Shown here piece after piece: positions 41,758 through 51,433 of a DNA stretch of 64,000 bases. The notes beneath the pieces are model-generated. The model did not search any database. It worked only from the letters and a program-made list of their open reading frames with translations, and was not told the DNA's origin. The stretch comes from Diaphorobacter limosus (GTDB taxonomy: Bacteria > Pseudomonadota > Gammaproteobacteria > Burkholderiales > Burkholderiaceae_C). The stretch spans positions 776,501-840,500 of the forward strand of contig NZ_CP136921.1 of assembly GCF_033100095.1 (NCBI RefSeq). The letters are read 5' to 3'. The position numbers and the translations under genes were made by a program. How positions within the stretch are numbered: position 1 is the first letter of the stretch; every line of letters begins with the position of its first letter.

Positions 41758-42321
41758 ATGGGCGACGAACCGGAGACACCCAAGGCGCATAGCCAGCATG
41801 AACCGCACCGCAGCAACCCGGAATTTCCGCACTGGGGTCGCGATGAGCTCGATCACAGCCATGCCATCTTTGCGATTGCGGCACATCTGCACAGTCTGGC
41901 GCTGGAGCGCTGGACGCCACGCATCGTGCGCTGGCTGTCCTTCTATGACGGCATGGAGCGCTGGGTCGATCCGGGACAGGAGCCCTGCCTGTGCGTGCGC
42001 GATCTGCTGGCGTCCTATGTGCTGTGCCTGCGCAGCGCGGACAGGCCGCACAATGCAGATACGGCGACTTCAATGGATGCGAGCCAGTTGAAGCAACGCA
42101 TCATCGACGATCTGTTGTGCCTCGATTTCCTGCGGTACCGCGCCTACTGGAGCCGCAGAATGGCCCAGGATGGCAGTGCCCTGGTCTGGGTGCCGCTGCA
42201 ACAGTCCTGGCTGTCCTTCGTGGAACTGGCGCGCCCAGGCGATGAGCTGATGGTCTATCTGACCGCCTGCCGGATCACGCCTCCGCTTGAGACACATCGC
42301 GTGTTTCTGAACCAGGAGTAG
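41758..42321 (+). CDS. conserved ICE protein of unknown function
   Basis: The soluble protein of 187 aa contains NPEFPHWGRDELDHSHAIFA, PRIVRWLSFYDGMERWVDPG, LLCLDFLRYRAYWSRRMAQD and PLQQSWLSFVELARPGDELM. The start at 41758 (MGDEPETPKA) is supported by AGGGAGG seven bases upstream. The gene ends four bases before traI, indicating co-transcription. I do not recognise the domain. A relaxase accessory is a reasonable guess, based on position only. Confidence 0.65.
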   Translation: MGDEPETPKAHSQHEPHRSNPEFPHWGRDELDHSHAIFAIAAHLHSLALERWTPRIVRWLSFYDGMERWVDPGQEPCLCVRDLLASYVLCLRSADRPHNADTATSMDASQLKQRIIDDLLCLDFLRYRAYWSRRMAQDGSALVWVPLQQSWLSFVELARPGDELMVYLTACRITPPLETHRVFLNQE

Positions 42322-42325
42322 GGCA

Positions 42326-44749
42326 ATGATGCGGCGCTGGATCAGTGGTTATCGAGCCCTGCTGCTCCGCGGCAGCAGCCAGCGCGCCGCAGGCGCCGAG
42401 CAGGCCCGGCCAGCCGCCGACGCCACGGCCCCACCCGGTCGCTCTGCAACAGGCGTAGAGGGTACGGCCCAGGGTTGGATCAGGGTGCTCGATGCCAAGG
42501 CACTGCTGGCGCAATTGCATGCGCAATCGGCGCTCGACGCCACCTGGCGGCAGTCACGCCTGGCGGCGCCCGTCTGGGAGCGCGACCTGCTGAGCTCCAT
42601 CCATCGCTTTGCCGACTATGTGCAGCTGATGCCGGCCTCGGAATCGCACCACCATGCACACGCCGGCGGGCTGCTCGCGCATACGCTGGAGATGGTGCTG
42701 GCGGCCGTGACCTGGCGCAACGGGCACTTCCTGCCCTCGGGTGCCCAGATCGAGCAGATCGACGCCGAGCGCGATGTGTGGACTTATGTGGTGTTCTACG
42801 CCGCCCTGCTGCATGACATTGCCAAGCCACTCACGGATCTGCGCATCCAGTGGCGCGCCGCTGGCATGGGCGAGACACTGCGCTGGACGCCCGTGGCCGG
42901 CAATCTGGTGCAGCTGGCCCAGGGCAGGGCCCAGGCCGAATACCGCGTGGAGTTCACGCCAAAGTCCCTGCGCGACTATGGCGCACACAGCAAGCTCGCC
43001 CTGACGCTGCTGGGCCAGATTGCACCGCCCTCCGCCCTGGCATTTCTGGCCGGCACGCCGCAGGCCATGGATGCCCTGACGCAATACCTGTCCGGCCAGG
43101 ATAAGAGCAGCCTGGTGGCGCGCATCGTCAGCCGCGCCGATCAGGCCTCGACAGCCAAGACGCTCCTGGCGGGCAGCCGGGCGCGTTTCGACACCGCCAG
43201 CAGCGTGCCCCTGATCGAGTTGCTCATGGGCGCCATCCGCGCCATGCTGGCCAACGGTACCGCGTTGCCGCTGAACCGTTCCGGCGCTGCCGGCTGGGTG
43301 CATGACGGATCGGTATGGTTCGTCGCCAAGCGCCTGGCCGACGCGGTGCGCACCTGGCTGCGCGAACATGCACCCGAGGAGAGCATTCCAGGCGACAGCA
43401 AGAACGATCGCCTGTTCGACACCTGGCAGGAATATGGCTGCATCCAGCCCAACCCACACACCGGCCAGGCGGTCTGGTATGTGGTGGTGCAGGGCAACGC
43501 CGGTGCGCCTCAGGGCGAGGGCGGCGCAGCCGCTGACGAAGCGGCCAGCTACTCGCACCAACTGACCATGCTCCGGTTTCCACTGGCGCGTCTCTACGAG
43601 GATGAGGCCAGATACCCGCCGGTGATGACTGGGCGCATCGAAGTCAAGGACAAGCGGCCGAAGGAAGACCCGTCCGCTCAGGCTGGCGCCGATGAGGCTG
43701 TGGCAACCACATCCCTGGAGCCTGTGCCACGCTTTTTGGAGCCCGAAACTGAAGCAGAACCAACCGCACCGCAGGAAGCTGCAACAGCTGCGCCCATCCA
43801 AGGCAAAAAGCCTGCTGCAGCTGCTGGAACCCAGCTGCGTGCGCCGGCATTCAACAAACCCAAGGCTGGCGCAGCGCCTACAGGCAAGAATTCCAAGCAT
43901 GCTGCAGAGCCGGTTCAGCGCCAGGCAGCACCTGCTGCGTCGAAACCTTCCCGGACTGTGCCAGTTGGAGAGATCACCGTTGGCGGGGGTGTCGATGGCT
44001 TCGATGTGGATGATGGCCTGCTGGGCGATGACGATGATGTGCGGCAGCTGCCCGACAAGCACAAGACAGCGCCAGGCATCTCCCATGCCGGCCAAAGCGT
44101 CAAACCACGGCAGAACGGCCATCAGCATGCGCCAGAAGCTGCGGCCAAGGCACAAGAGCGTGCACCAGGCACACCGCGCGAACGGCAAGCAGCTGCGCCA
44201 GAAGCCTGGCAGCACCAAACTGCAGCAATGGCCTCGACGCCAGTGCGCGCCAGGACGCATCTCGTCCAGCCCATGTTTGGCCCGGCGGAACCCGGCCCGG
44301 TGCTACTGGCGCCCCAGCTGCCCGAGTTGCCGCAGGAGACCGCAGCGCGCAAGACCGAGCCCAGCCCAACCGCGCTGGCCTTCATGCAGTGGCTGCAGCA
44401 AGGCCTGGCCAGCCGGCAGATCAAGTACAACGAGGCCGGTGCGCCGGTGCATTTCACGTCCGAGGGCATGGCGCTGGTGTCACCGTTGATTTTCAAGCTG
44501 TACGCCAGCGAAACCGGCCCCCAGGCGGATGCCGATACCGATGGCCTGCAGGTGCAGCGCGAGGTCATCAAGGCCGGCTGGCATCGGATGACCAGCGCCC
44601 AGGGCAGCGGCCGGCTCAACATCCTGCGCTATGCGGTGCTGGGACGTGGCGCTGTCGCCGTGGGTAAGATTTCTGCGGTCGTGCTTACGGAGCCCGATCG
44701 CTGGGTCATGCCCGTGCCGCCCGCCAACCCGGTGCTGCAACTGGCATGA
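42326..44749 (+). CDS. traI: TraI relaxase of PFGI-1/ICEclc-class elements (MobH type, TIGR03760)
   Basis: This 807-aa protein has an N-terminal TraI_2 domain with an HD-hydrolase-like metal site (HHHAHAGGLLAHTLEM near residue 108, AALLHDIAKPLTDL near 160) and IVSRADQASTAKTLLAGSRA. A long disordered Ala/Pro/Gln linker (about 440-680) follows. The C-terminal winged-helix-like DUF1528 contains ALAFMQWLQQGLASRQIKYN and FTSEGMALVSPLIFKLYA. MobH relaxases nick oriT and pilot the strand. It is the last gene of the rightward operon and is followed by a terminator. Confidence 0.92.
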   Translation: MMRRWISGYRALLLRGSSQRAAGAEQARPAADATAPPGRSATGVEGTAQGWIRVLDAKALLAQLHAQSALDATWRQSRLAAPVWERDLLSSIHRFADYVQLMPASESHHHAHAGGLLAHTLEMVLAAVTWRNGHFLPSGAQIEQIDAERDVWTYVVFYAALLHDIAKPLTDLRIQWRAAGMGETLRWTPVAGNLVQLAQGRAQAEYRVEFTPKSLRDYGAHSKLALTLLGQIAPPSALAFLAGTPQAMDALTQYLSGQDKSSLVARIVSRADQASTAKTLLAGSRARFDTASSVPLIELLMGAIRAMLANGTALPLNRSGAAGWVHDGSVWFVAKRLADAVRTWLREHAPEESIPGDSKNDRLFDTWQEYGCIQPNPHTGQAVWYVVVQGNAGAPQGEGGAAADEAASYSHQLTMLRFPLARLYEDEARYPPVMTGRIEVKDKRPKEDPSAQAGADEAVATTSLEPVPRFLEPETEAEPTAPQEAATAAPIQGKKPAAAAGTQLRAPAFNKPKAGAAPTGKNSKHAAEPVQRQAAPAASKPSRTVPVGEITVGGGVDGFDVDDGLLGDDDDVRQLPDKHKTAPGISHAGQSVKPRQNGHQHAPEAAAKAQERAPGTPRERQAAAPEAWQHQTAAMASTPVRARTHLVQPMFGPAEPGPVLLAPQLPELPQETAARKTEPSPTALAFMQWLQQGLASRQIKYNEAGAPVHFTSEGMALVSPLIFKLYASETGPQADADTDGLQVQREVIKAGWHRMTSAQGSGRLNILRYAVLGRGAVAVGKISAVVLTEPDRWVMPVPPANPVLQLA

Positions 44750-44903
44750 GGAGGTACACATCAAGGTGCTCGTCGATACAGATCGGCGTGCGGATTCGTC
44801 CACATCGGTTGACACTGGCTCTGAGGGTGGCTAGAGTCCGAGGCGTGTGCAGTTCAGAAGGGCTGAAACGGGCGGCAACATAAGCGACTTGCTAGTGACC
44901 AGG

Positions 44904-44925
44904 AAAGGCTTGACAGCCTTTTTTC
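44904..44925 (+). terminator. rho-independent terminator after traI
   Basis: AAAGGCT, loop TGAC, AGCCTTTTTTCTT forms a stem with a T tract 155 bases after the relaxase stop. The rest of 44750-45050 holds no convincing gene. It turns AT-rich after 44930, suggesting the end of the conjugative module. Confidence 0.75.
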
Positions 44926-45051
44926 TTAACTTGGCTACTAGATACAATGTATATTATGTTAAATATTCTCTCGTAAGTTGCTACGTCGACGGCTGCGTTT
45001 GGACAGCGCTTCTGGCGCGCTGCACCTACACGATTGGTGGCGTAACATGAT

Positions 45052-45076
45052 ACATTAGAGTTTACTTAATTAATGT
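45052..45076. promoter_or_regulatory. putative palindromic operator of the efflux/sulfur cluster
   Basis: ACATTA (45052-45057) and TAATGT (45071-45076) are spaced 13 bases apart in an AT-rich stretch just upstream of the adaptor gene. The shape fits ArsR/SmtB-type (for example BigR-like) operators, which often control RND plus sulfide-oxidation clusters. No regulator gene lies nearby. Confidence 0.4.
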
Positions 45077-45103
45077 CCAGATTTTCACAGGGAGCCCCTT
45101 GCC

Positions 45104-46147
45104 ATGTCCCTTGCACCTTGGGTGTTGTCCGTTCTGACCGTTGGGCTGGCGGCTCAGGCGCACGTGCATGCCAGCGAAGCTGCTGCAGCACCGGGCTATT
45201 ACACGGTGCAAGCCACCGGCAGCACCGGCTGGAGCAGCATGGATGCCAAGGTCGAGGCGGTGCGCGAGACGCTGCTCGCGGCCCAGGTGCCGGGCGCCAT
45301 CGTGGCCCTGCCGGTCAAGGCCGGTGACGCCGTGAAAGCCGGGCAGGAGCTGGCGCGTATCGACGCGCGCATGGCCAGTCAAGGCGCGGCGGCCAGCAGC
45401 GCACAGGTGGCCGCAGCCCAGGCCGGCCTGAACGTGGCAACCAAGGAGTACGAACGCCAGAAGCAGCTGTTTGCCAAGCGCTACATCAGCCAGGCGGCGC
45501 TCGATGGCGCCGAGGCGCAGTGGCGTGCAGCCCAGGCGCAGGTGACCGCGCTGCAGGCACAGGCCGGTGTGGCGGCCACGCAAACCGGGCTGCACAGCGT
45601 ACGCGCACCCTATTCCGGCATTGTCTCCAGCGTGCCCGTCAATCTGGGCGACATGGCCATGCCGGGCCGGCCGCTGCTGTCCTTGTACGACCCCGCTGCT
45701 CTGCGCCTGACGGCGCAGCTGACGCAGGATCAAGCCCGGCAACTGCGTTCAGGTGTGCAGGTGGAAATTCCAGGATTGACCGTGCAACGCCTGTCGATTG
45801 CAGCGTCTCAAATCCAGCTGCTGCCCACGGCCGACCCCTTGAGCCACACCGTGGCGGTGCGCGTGCAGCTGCCGGCCAATCAGCAGGGCGCCATGCCAGG
45901 CATGTTTGCGCGCCTGTGGTGGCAGGGTGATGCCGCGGATGCAGCTCAGCGGGTGCTGATACCGTCCACGGCCGTCGTGCGCCGTGCCGAGATGACGGGC
46001 GTCTATGTGCAAGGCGACAACGGCAAGCCGCAGCTGCGCCAGGTGCGCCTGGGCCTGCCCCAGGGCGACATGGTGGAGGTGCTGAGCGGCCTGCGCGTGG
46101 GCGACCAGGTGGCCGTGGAGCCGCAGGCCGCGGCCAGGGTGCGCTGA
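45104..46147 (+). CDS. RND efflux periplasmic adaptor subunit (HlyD/MFP family)
   Basis: The 347-aa protein has signal LSVLTVGLAAQAHVHA. The lipoyl-like halves (PGAIVALPVKAGDAVKAGQE and APYSGIVSSVPVNLGDMAMP) flank a helical hairpin (about 95-150, QAGLNVATKEYERQKQLFAK). The beta-barrel and membrane-proximal parts follow (ADPLSHTVAVRVQLPANQQG, IPSTAVVRR). It bridges the inner-membrane pump to the outer-membrane channel. A Shine-Dalgarno (GGGAG) precedes the ATG. The pump gene follows after one base. Confidence 0.9.
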   Translation: MSLAPWVLSVLTVGLAAQAHVHASEAAAAPGYYTVQATGSTGWSSMDAKVEAVRETLLAAQVPGAIVALPVKAGDAVKAGQELARIDARMASQGAAASSAQVAAAQAGLNVATKEYERQKQLFAKRYISQAALDGAEAQWRAAQAQVTALQAQAGVAATQTGLHSVRAPYSGIVSSVPVNLGDMAMPGRPLLSLYDPAALRLTAQLTQDQARQLRSGVQVEIPGLTVQRLSIAASQIQLLPTADPLSHTVAVRVQLPANQQGAMPGMFARLWWQGDAADAAQRVLIPSTAVVRRAEMTGVYVQGDNGKPQLRQVRLGLPQGDMVEVLSGLRVGDQVAVEPQAAARVR

Positions 46148-46148
46148 G

Positions 46149-49100
46149 ATGGCCCGTCCACAACACCCCCTGGGCATCTCGGGCCGCATCGCCCAGGCCT
46201 TTCAGGCGGCGCAGATCACGCCGCTGCTGGCGCTGCTGGCGCTGCTGCTCGGGCTGTTTGCCGTGTTGGTCACGCCGCGCGAGGAGGAGCCGCAGATCGA
46301 CGTGACCATGGCCAACGTCATCGTGCCCTTCCCCGGTGCGTCGGTCGCCGACGTGGAGCAGCTGATCGCCACGCCGGCCGAGCAGGTGCTCTCGCAAATG
46401 CTGGGCGTGGAGCATGTGAGCAGCGTCTCGCACCCCGGCATGGCGGTGCTCACGGTGCAGTTCAAGGTGGGCGTGCAGCGCAACGACGCGCTGGTGCGCC
46501 TGCACGACACGCTGCGCAGCCACGCCGACTGGCTGCCGCGCGGCCTGGGCGCGATGGGGCCCGTCATCCGCCCCAAGGGCATAGACGACGTGCCCGTGGT
46601 CACGCTGACGCTGTACAGCGAGCAGGATGACACCGGCGCCTACGACCTGGAGCGCGTGGCGCACAGCCTGGAGGCTGAGCTGATGCGTGTGGATGGCGCG
46701 CGCACCGTGAGCACCATCGGCGGGCCGGGCCGCGCCGTGCGCGTGCAGCTTGATGCGGCGCGCATGGCCGGGCGCGGGGTGACGGTGGACGATATCCGCG
46801 CCACGCTGCAGTCCGCCAACCAGGGCCTGCCCGTGGGCGAGCTGCTGGGTGGCAACCAGTCCGTGGCCATAGATGCCGGGCCGTTCCTGGCCCACGCCAG
46901 GGAAGTGGGTGAGCTGGTGGTCAGCAGCCGTGGCGGCAAGCCAGTGTTTCTGCAGGACGTGGCCCAGGTGGAAGACGGCCCCCTGCCCGCCCAGCGCTAT
47001 GTCTGGTACGCCAGTGTGAAGGACGGTCAGGCCAGCGAATACCCGGCCGTGACCCTGGCCGTGACGAAGAAGGCCGGCGCCAACGCCATCGCCGTGGCGC
47101 GTGCCGTAATGCAGCGCGTGCAGGATCTGCGCGGCACCGTCATCCCCGCCGCCGTGCAGGTAGCCGAGACGCGCGACTACGGCGCTACGGCCAACGACAA
47201 GGCGCAGAAGCTGATCCAGAAGCTGCTGTTTGCCACCGTCTCCGTCGTGGCCCTGGTGTTTGTCGCGCTGGGCCGGCGCGAGGCCGTCATCGTCGGCGTG
47301 GCCGTGGGCCTGACGCTGGCGGCCACGCTGTTCGCCTCCTGGGCCTGGGGTTTCACGCTCAACCGCGTGTCGCTGTTCGCGCTGATCTTCTCCATCGGCA
47401 TCCTGGTGGACGATGCCATCGTCGTGGTGGAGAACATCCATCGCCATCAGTCTCTCTATCCAGAAAAGACGCTGACCGAGCTGATCCCCGGCGCGGTCGA
47501 TGAAGTCGGCGGGCCGACCATCCTGGCCACCTTCACGGTGATTGCCGCCCTGCTGCCCATGGCCTTCGTCACCGGGCTGATGGGGCCGTACATGGCGCCG
47601 ATTCCCATCAACGCCAGCATGGGCATGCTGATCTCGCTGGCCGTGGCCTTCACCGTCACGCCCTGGCTGGCGCGGCTGTGGATGAAAAGCCATGGCAGCC
47701 AGTCCCAGGCCGCACAGGAGCACACCGGCCTGGCGGCCAGGCTGGCGCCGCTGTTCACGCGCATCTTCACCCCACTGCTGGATGACACACGCGGGCGGCG
47801 CAACCGCACGCTGCTGGGCCTGGCCGTGGCGGGCCTGATCGCCCTGTCGGTGCTGCTGCCCATGATCGGCTGGGTGCAGCTCAAGATGCTGCCGTTCGAC
47901 AATAAATCCGAGTTCCAGGTCATCGTCGACATGCCCGCCGGCACGCCGCCCGAGGCCACGGCCGCCGTGCTGCACGCGCTGGGCGCGCATCTGGCCACCG
48001 TGCCCGAGGTGACCGACTACCAGGCCTACGCCGGCACGGCCGGGCCGATCAACTTCAACGGCCTGGTGCGCCAATATGACCTGCGCGCCGGCGGCAACGT
48101 GGGCGACATTCAGGTCAACCTGCAGGACAAGCACCTGCGCAAGGAGCAAAGCCACTCCATCGCCATGCGCGTGCGCCCTGCCCTGCAAGCCATTGGCCAA
48201 AAAATGGGCGCGAACGTCAAGGTGGTTGAAGTGCCGCCGGGCCCGCCCGTGCTCTCCCCCATCGTTGCCGAAATCTACGGGCCTGATGCCCAGGGAAGGC
48301 GCCAGGTCGCGCAGGCCGTGCGCGAGGCGCTACAAAAAACGACAGGTATCGTCGATCTGGATGATTCCTCGATTGCCGATGCACCGCGCCAGCTGGTGCT
48401 GGTGGATCGGCGCAAGGCGGCGCTGATGGGCGTGGCGCAGGGCGCCATCGTCAGCGCCCTGCACGCAGGCCTGGCCGGCGAGAACGCCACCTGGCTGCGC
48501 GATGGCCAGAGCAAATACGCAACGCCGGTGTTGCTGCAACTGCCCGCCGAGCAGCAGGGCAGCCTGGACGCGCTCTTGCAGCTGCCGGTGCGCACCAGCG
48601 CAGGCAGCACCGTGCCCATTCGCGAGCTGGTGACGATCACCGACACGCTGAGGGAGCAGCCCATCTACCACAAGGATTTGCTGCCGGTGAATCTGGTCGT
48701 GGCCGATATGGCGGGCAAGGTGGACAGCCCGCTCTACGGCATGTTTGACGCGCGTTCGGCTATTCACCAGATCACCGCGCCCGATGGCGGCCAGATCGAG
48801 GAATATTTCATCCGCCAGCCTAGCGACCCCTACCGCGGCTATAGCCTGAAGTGGGACGGCGAGTGGCAAATCACCTACGAGACCTTCCGCGACATGGGCG
48901 CCGCCTACGGCGTGGGGCTGATCCTGATCTACCTGCTGGTCGTCGCGCACTTTGGCTCCTACCTCACGCCGCTGATCATCATGGCGCCGATACCGCTCAC
49001 CATCATTGGCGTCATGCCCGGCCACGCCATCCTGGGCGCACAGTACACGGCCACCAGCATGATCGGCATGATTGCGCTGGCCGGCATCATCGTGCGCAAC

Positions 49101-49391
49101 TCCATCCTGCTGGTGGACTTCATCAGGCTGCAGGTGCAGGCGGGCATGGAGTTCAAGCAGGCCATCGTGCAGTCGGCCATCACGCGCGCCCAGCCCATTT
49201 TGCTCACCGGCCTGGCGGCCATGCTGGGCGCCTTCTTCATCCTCGACGACCCCATCTTCAACGGCCTGGCGATCTCGCTGATCTTTGGCATCGCGGTGTC
49301 CACCGTGCTGACGCTGGTGGTCATACCCATTCTGTACTTCATGGCCTACCGCCGGCGCGTGGATCTGGTGCGCGGAGAAGGAGGCGCATGA
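46149..49391 (+). CDS. RND efflux pump, inner-membrane permease
   Basis: The AcrB-type proton antiporter of 1080 aa has an N-terminal TM1, two large periplasmic loops, and TM4 motif SIGILVDDAIVVVENIHRH with two Asp near residues 421-422, the proton-relay positions of HAE-type drug/organic pumps. TM10-12 include MIGMIALAGIIVRNSILLVD. The heavy-metal (HME) signature is not present, so the substrate is more likely organic. It forms an operon with the adaptor and TolC-like channel and possibly the sulfur genes downstream. Confidence 0.93.
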   Translation: MARPQHPLGISGRIAQAFQAAQITPLLALLALLLGLFAVLVTPREEEPQIDVTMANVIVPFPGASVADVEQLIATPAEQVLSQMLGVEHVSSVSHPGMAVLTVQFKVGVQRNDALVRLHDTLRSHADWLPRGLGAMGPVIRPKGIDDVPVVTLTLYSEQDDTGAYDLERVAHSLEAELMRVDGARTVSTIGGPGRAVRVQLDAARMAGRGVTVDDIRATLQSANQGLPVGELLGGNQSVAIDAGPFLAHAREVGELVVSSRGGKPVFLQDVAQVEDGPLPAQRYVWYASVKDGQASEYPAVTLAVTKKAGANAIAVARAVMQRVQDLRGTVIPAAVQVAETRDYGATANDKAQKLIQKLLFATVSVVALVFVALGRREAVIVGVAVGLTLAATLFASWAWGFTLNRVSLFALIFSIGILVDDAIVVVENIHRHQSLYPEKTLTELIPGAVDEVGGPTILATFTVIAALLPMAFVTGLMGPYMAPIPINASMGMLISLAVAFTVTPWLARLWMKSHGSQSQAAQEHTGLAARLAPLFTRIFTPLLDDTRGRRNRTLLGLAVAGLIALSVLLPMIGWVQLKMLPFDNKSEFQVIVDMPAGTPPEATAAVLHALGAHLATVPEVTDYQAYAGTAGPINFNGLVRQYDLRAGGNVGDIQVNLQDKHLRKEQSHSIAMRVRPALQAIGQKMGANVKVVEVPPGPPVLSPIVAEIYGPDAQGRRQVAQAVREALQKTTGIVDLDDSSIADAPRQLVLVDRRKAALMGVAQGAIVSALHAGLAGENATWLRDGQSKYATPVLLQLPAEQQGSLDALLQLPVRTSAGSTVPIRELVTITDTLREQPIYHKDLLPVNLVVADMAGKVDSPLYGMFDARSAIHQITAPDGGQIEEYFIRQPSDPYRGYSLKWDGEWQITYETFRDMGAAYGVGLILIYLLVVAHFGSYLTPLIIMAPIPLTIIGVMPGHAILGAQYTATSMIGMIALAGIIVRNSILLVDFIRLQVQAGMEFKQAIVQSAITRAQPILLTGLAAMLGAFFILDDPIFNGLAISLIFGIAVSTVLTLVVIPILYFMAYRRRVDLVRGEGGA

Positions 49392-50782
49392 TGACTATGA
49401 AATATGTAGCTGCCAGCGCTTTATTGGTAGGCGTCATGGCCGGATTCAATGCCAAAGCCACCGATCTGCTGCAGGCCTGGCAGGCGGCCGAGCAGCATGA
49501 GCGCGAGCTGGCCGTGGCGCGCGCCGCGCATGCCGCGGCCGACCCGCTGCGTCGTCAGGCCGACGCGCTGTGGCGTCCCGGCGTGGGCGTGACGGCGGCC
49601 GCCGGCTGGGGCCATGGCGAGAGCGAGATGCGCGGCGCGCAGTTCTCCGCCCCCGGCATGGGCACGAGCAGCGGCGTGGCCTTCGGCACCTCGGTCACCA
49701 GCGGAGCGGCCACGCGCGTCGCCCTGCAGGCCAGCCAGCCGCTCTACCACCCCGAGCGCCGCGCCCAGCAGCAGCAACTGAATCTGCAGGCCGACATGGG
49801 TGAGCTGCAATGGCAGGCAGCCCAGCAGGCCGCCATGCTGCGCACCAGCGAGCGCTATCTGGCGTTGGCCGTGGCGCAAGAGCAGCTCGCCGTGCTGGGC
49901 GGCCAGCTCACCGCCGTGGACAAGGCCGCCACCGAGGCGCAAGACCGCTTCGACCTAGGCGCCGCGCCGATCACCGCCGTGCACGAGGCCAGCGCGCAGC
50001 GCGCCCAGCTGCAGGCACGGCGCCTGGCCGCGCAGGCGGAGCTGGACATCCAGCGCCGCGCGCTGGCCGATGCCACCGGCCTGCCCGATGCCAGCCTGCA
50101 GGCGCGCCTGCCCTCCTCGGTCTTGCCCCCGGTGCAAGCCCTGGCGCTGTGGCAGGAGCAGGCCGCCGCCGGCAATCTGGGCATACGCCTGCAGCAGCTG
50201 GCCGCCGACCTGGCACGCGCCGAGGCGGACAAGCACCGCGCCAGCGCCGCGCCCAGGCTCGATCTGGTGGCCCAGGCCGAGCAGCAGCGCCTGTCAGGCC
50301 ATGGCGACTACGGCAGCGGCGCGCGCAACCGCCAGACCAACGCGCTGCTGGGCGTGCAGCTCACCGTGCCTCTGTACACCGGCGGCTGGCGCTCGGCCAA
50401 GGAGGAGGAAAGCCTGGCCCGATGGAACGAAGCCCAGGCGCAGCTGGACGCCACGCGCGAAACCGTCGCGCGCCAGGTGCATACCGCCTGGCTGGGCCTG
50501 CAGGCGGGCACCGAGCAGGTGCGCGCGCTGCAGCAGGCCCTGATTGCCGGCGACGCCCGGCAGGACGCCACGCGCACCGGCTACGAGGTCGGCCAGCGCA
50601 CGCTGCTCGACGTGCTGCACGCCGACAACGACCGCGCCGCCACCGCGCTGGCCCTGGCCCAGGCGCGCAGCCGGCTTGTCATCCACCGGCTGCAGCTGGC
50701 GCAGCTGGCCGGTCAGCTCGATGCCGCTGCATTGGCCCAGGCGAATCAGGCCCTGGCGCCAATACAACCCCTAAAACAATAG
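49388..50782 (+). CDS. TolC-family outer-membrane efflux channel
   Basis: The protein of 464 aa has a signal peptide (AASALLVGVMAGFNAKA) and the duplicated coiled-coil OEP architecture. Helical repeats include LLQAWQAAEQHERELAVARA, ERYLALAVAQEQLAVLGGQL, PAPRLDLVAQ-like SAAPRLDLVAQAEQQRL and GYEVGQRTLLDVLHADND, the second OEP signature. ATG 49388 overlaps the pump stop (ATGA), so it is coupled to the permease and completes the tripartite pump. Confidence 0.92.
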   Translation: MMTMKYVAASALLVGVMAGFNAKATDLLQAWQAAEQHERELAVARAAHAAADPLRRQADALWRPGVGVTAAAGWGHGESEMRGAQFSAPGMGTSSGVAFGTSVTSGAATRVALQASQPLYHPERRAQQQQLNLQADMGELQWQAAQQAAMLRTSERYLALAVAQEQLAVLGGQLTAVDKAATEAQDRFDLGAAPITAVHEASAQRAQLQARRLAAQAELDIQRRALADATGLPDASLQARLPSSVLPPVQALALWQEQAAAGNLGIRLQQLAADLARAEADKHRASAAPRLDLVAQAEQQRLSGHGDYGSGARNRQTNALLGVQLTVPLYTGGWRSAKEEESLARWNEAQAQLDATRETVARQVHTAWLGLQAGTEQVRALQQALIAGDARQDATRTGYEVGQRTLLDVLHADNDRAATALALAQARSRLVIHRLQLAQLAGQLDAAALAQANQALAPIQPLKQ

Positions 50783-50824
50783 CTGCATGCGCTTATCTGT
50801 ATTGCCTTACACGGTGATTTGACC

Positions 50825-51433
50825 ATGACATTCTGGGACCAAGCCTTCGACACGCCGCACTTCAAATACGGCACTGCGCCCAATGCCTTCGTGCGCGCGC
50901 AGGCCCATCGCCTGCGGCCTGCCGCCCGTGTGCTGGTGCCCGGCGATGGCGAAGGGCGCAACGGCGTCTGGCTGGCGGCGCAAGGCCATGCGGTGCTGTC
51001 CGTCGATGCCTCCGGCGTCGGCCTGCGCAAGGCGCAGCAATGGGCCGCAGAGCAAGGCGTGGCACTGCAGACCGAGCTGGCCGACCTGACCAGCTGGCAG
51101 CCCGCGCCGGGCGCCTTTGACGGCGTGGTGCTGACCTTTGTCCACCTGCCCTCGGCCCTGCGCCGAGACGTGCACCAGCGCCTGGTGCGGGCGCTGCGCC
51201 CCGGGGGCTGGCTGATTCTGGAGGCCTTCACGCCCGAGCAACTACGCTACACCAGCGGTGGGCCCAAGGATGCCGACATGCGCTACACCCTGGACGATCT
51301 GCGCACGGACTTCGCCGGCCTGCACGAGCATCTGGCCTGGGCTGGTGAAGTATGGCTCGACGAAGGCCCTGGCCACCAGGGCCCGGCCCAGGTCGTGCGC
51401 TACCTGGCGCAAGCCCTCGGAGGCCGCGCATGA
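50825..51433 (+). CDS. class I SAM-dependent methyltransferase (TehB/thiopurine-like)
   Basis: This 202-aa protein has SAM motif I as VLVPGDGEGRNGVWLAAQGH and the acidic loop VLSVDASGVGLRKAQ; later segments are DGVVLTFVHLPSALRRDVHQ and LRPGGWLILEAF. The opening FWDQAFDTPHFKYGTAPNAF resembles TehB- and thiopurine-type small-molecule methyltransferases. It overlaps the flavoprotein gene by ATGA. It may methylate and detoxify a sulfur or metalloid compound. The ATG at 50825 is preferred to TTG 50819. Confidence 0.85.
   Translation: MTFWDQAFDTPHFKYGTAPNAFVRAQAHRLRPAARVLVPGDGEGRNGVWLAAQGHAVLSVDASGVGLRKAQQWAAEQGVALQTELADLTSWQPAPGAFDGVVLTFVHLPSALRRDVHQRLVRALRPGGWLILEAFTPEQLRYTSGGPKDADMRYTLDDLRTDFAGLHEHLAWAGEVWLDEGPGHQGPAQVVRYLAQALGGRA

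Noticed and set aside
44847..45050. 67-aa frame after traI
   Set aside because: It spans the terminator and the AT-rich junction, has no ribosome site and no similarity that I recognise.
45639..48200. 853-aa open frame antisense to the RND pump
   Set aside because: It is a shadow frame produced by the high third-position GC of the pump gene; it is His/Gln/Arg-rich without any motif.
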